From Nitrososphaeraceae archaeon (GTDB lineage Archaea > Thermoproteota > Nitrososphaeria > Nitrososphaerales > Nitrososphaeraceae), in contig JAREAJ010000040.1 of assembly GCA_029240395.1 (NCBI GenBank), positions 1 through 6,711 of the forward strand: a stretch of DNA of 6,711 bases, written 5' to 3'. Below are positions 6,111 through 6,711 of this stretch, piece after piece (the first letter of the stretch is position 1; the number at the start of each line of letters is the position of its first letter). The notes beneath the pieces were generated by a model. That model did not search any database. It was not told where the DNA came from and saw nothing but the letters and a program-made list of their open reading frames with translations. The translations under genes were made by a program, and so were the position numbers.

Positions 6111-6711
6111 ATGGGCCACCGAAAATACAGTGCACCTCGCCGAGGAAGTATTGCCTTTAGACCTCGCTCTCGCGCCAAGAGCCAAGAGGCGAGAATTAGG
6201 AATTGGCCCGATTTGCATGAAGAAAAGCCCAACCTCATGGGTTTTGCGGGCTTTAAAGCTGGCGGAATTAATGTTATGACAGTGGACGACCGTGACAGGA
6301 CTCCTAATTTTGGGAAGCAATTTTTGAATCCCTCCACAGTTATAGCGACGCCACCTATTCGGGTTGTAGGCATTCGTGGATATAAGAGAGGCGTTAACGG
6401 CAGGTATGTGGGGTTCGATGTTTACTCTAAAGATGCCCCAAAAGAACTTTTACGTAAGACAGATCTAAAGTATAAAGAAGACGTTCTTGCTATAGCAGAA
6501 GCGAGCTTGTCCGCTATAGATAGCATTATGGCGATCGTTAGTGTGGTTCCTAGAGATGCGAACCTACCTCAGAAGAGACCATTTGTGTTTGAGATAGCCG
6601 TATCAGGTAATGACAACCAGAAAAAATTTGAGTACGTCAAGAGTCTGTTTGGCAAAGACATTCGAATTAACGATGTTTTTCAGCTGGGACAGTATGTGGA
6701 TGTACTCGGGA
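6111..6711 (+). CDS. rpl3: Large-subunit ribosomal protein L3 (uL3), N-terminal part (cut by window edge)
   Basis: uL3 binds 23S rRNA near the peptidyl-transferase centre and is among the first proteins to assemble on the large subunit. I translated 200 codons from the ATG at 6111 to the window end with no stop. The opening MGHRKYSAPRRGSIAFRPRS is the archaeal/eukaryotic L3 start, which sits in rRNA. It is followed by LMGFAGFKAGGINVMTVDDR and the block STVIATPPIRVVGIRGYKRG. Archaeal L3 proteins are usually about 330-340 residues, so roughly 60 percent is present. The frame is intact. Its own TATA box lies 30-43 bp upstream, and in archaea this gene typically opens the L3-L4-L23-L2 operon. Confidence 0.97.
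   Translation, partial: MGHRKYSAPRRGSIAFRPRSRAKSQEARIRNWPDLHEEKPNLMGFAGFKAGGINVMTVDDRDRTPNFGKQFLNPSTVIATPPIRVVGIRGYKRGVNGRYVGFDVYSKDAPKELLRKTDLKYKEDVLAIAEASLSAIDSIMAIVSVVPRDANLPQKRPFVFEIAVSGNDNQKKFEYVKSLFGKDIRINDVFQLGQYVDVLG

Noticed and set aside
6080..6373. Minus-strand frames of 97 and 71 residues near the window end
   Set aside because: They are opposite the L3 gene, whose plus-strand translation is unmistakable, and they cover its promoter.
1..6711. CRISPR array, insertion sequence, attachment site or riboswitch
   Set aside because: No regularly spaced repeats, transposase or integrase motifs, flanking direct repeats at the tRNA, or recognisable aptamer were seen; all genes are core housekeeping types.

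Overview
This window looks like an ordinary stretch of an archaeal chromosome, most likely from a thaumarchaeon (Nitrososphaerota). The evidence is archaeal-type genes throughout: a proteasome alpha subunit starting MLPAAAGYDRAITVFSPDG, a separate small PurS subunit beside PurQ and a small-type PurL, a DUF371 protein, an archaeal/eukaryotic-type SPOUT methyltransferase and an archaeal L3. There are also TATA-like boxes close to start codons, few Shine-Dalgarno sites, and a tRNA-Thr without an encoded CCA end. The phylum assignment is from memory of protein motifs, not from a search.

The left part (1-3141) is a purine-synthesis neighbourhood. On the minus strand, purQ (299-985) leads into purL (1-260, cut by the window edge). 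purS, the third FGAM synthetase subunit, is also on the minus strand (1614-1904). A plus-strand gene for a stand-alone two-CBS-domain protein (1113-1592) lies between purS and purQ. A tRNA-Thr(UGU) gene (2029-2103) and purC (2296-3141, TTG start) follow on the plus strand. Together purS, purQ and purL make FGAM synthetase (step 4 of IMP synthesis), and purC makes SAICAR.

The right part (3228-6711) is about proteins and ribosomes. A DUF371 gene of unknown function (minus) and psmA (plus) diverge from one palindromic AT-rich box. psmA is followed 18 bp later by an unusual CPGC thioredoxin-fold protein. That gene overlaps a SPOUT-type RNA methyltransferase gene by one base, so the three look like one operon. 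After a 114-bp gap with a strong TATA box, the ribosomal protein L3 gene begins and runs off the window.

No mobile element, CRISPR array or clearly new multi-gene system was found. The observations most worth a second look are: the CBS gene inserted in the FGAM synthetase genes; a 17-bp inverted repeat spanning the CBS and purS stop codons that encodes the same short peptide on both strands; the shared promoter and the conflicting start codons of psmA; and the redoxin linked to the proteasome gene.
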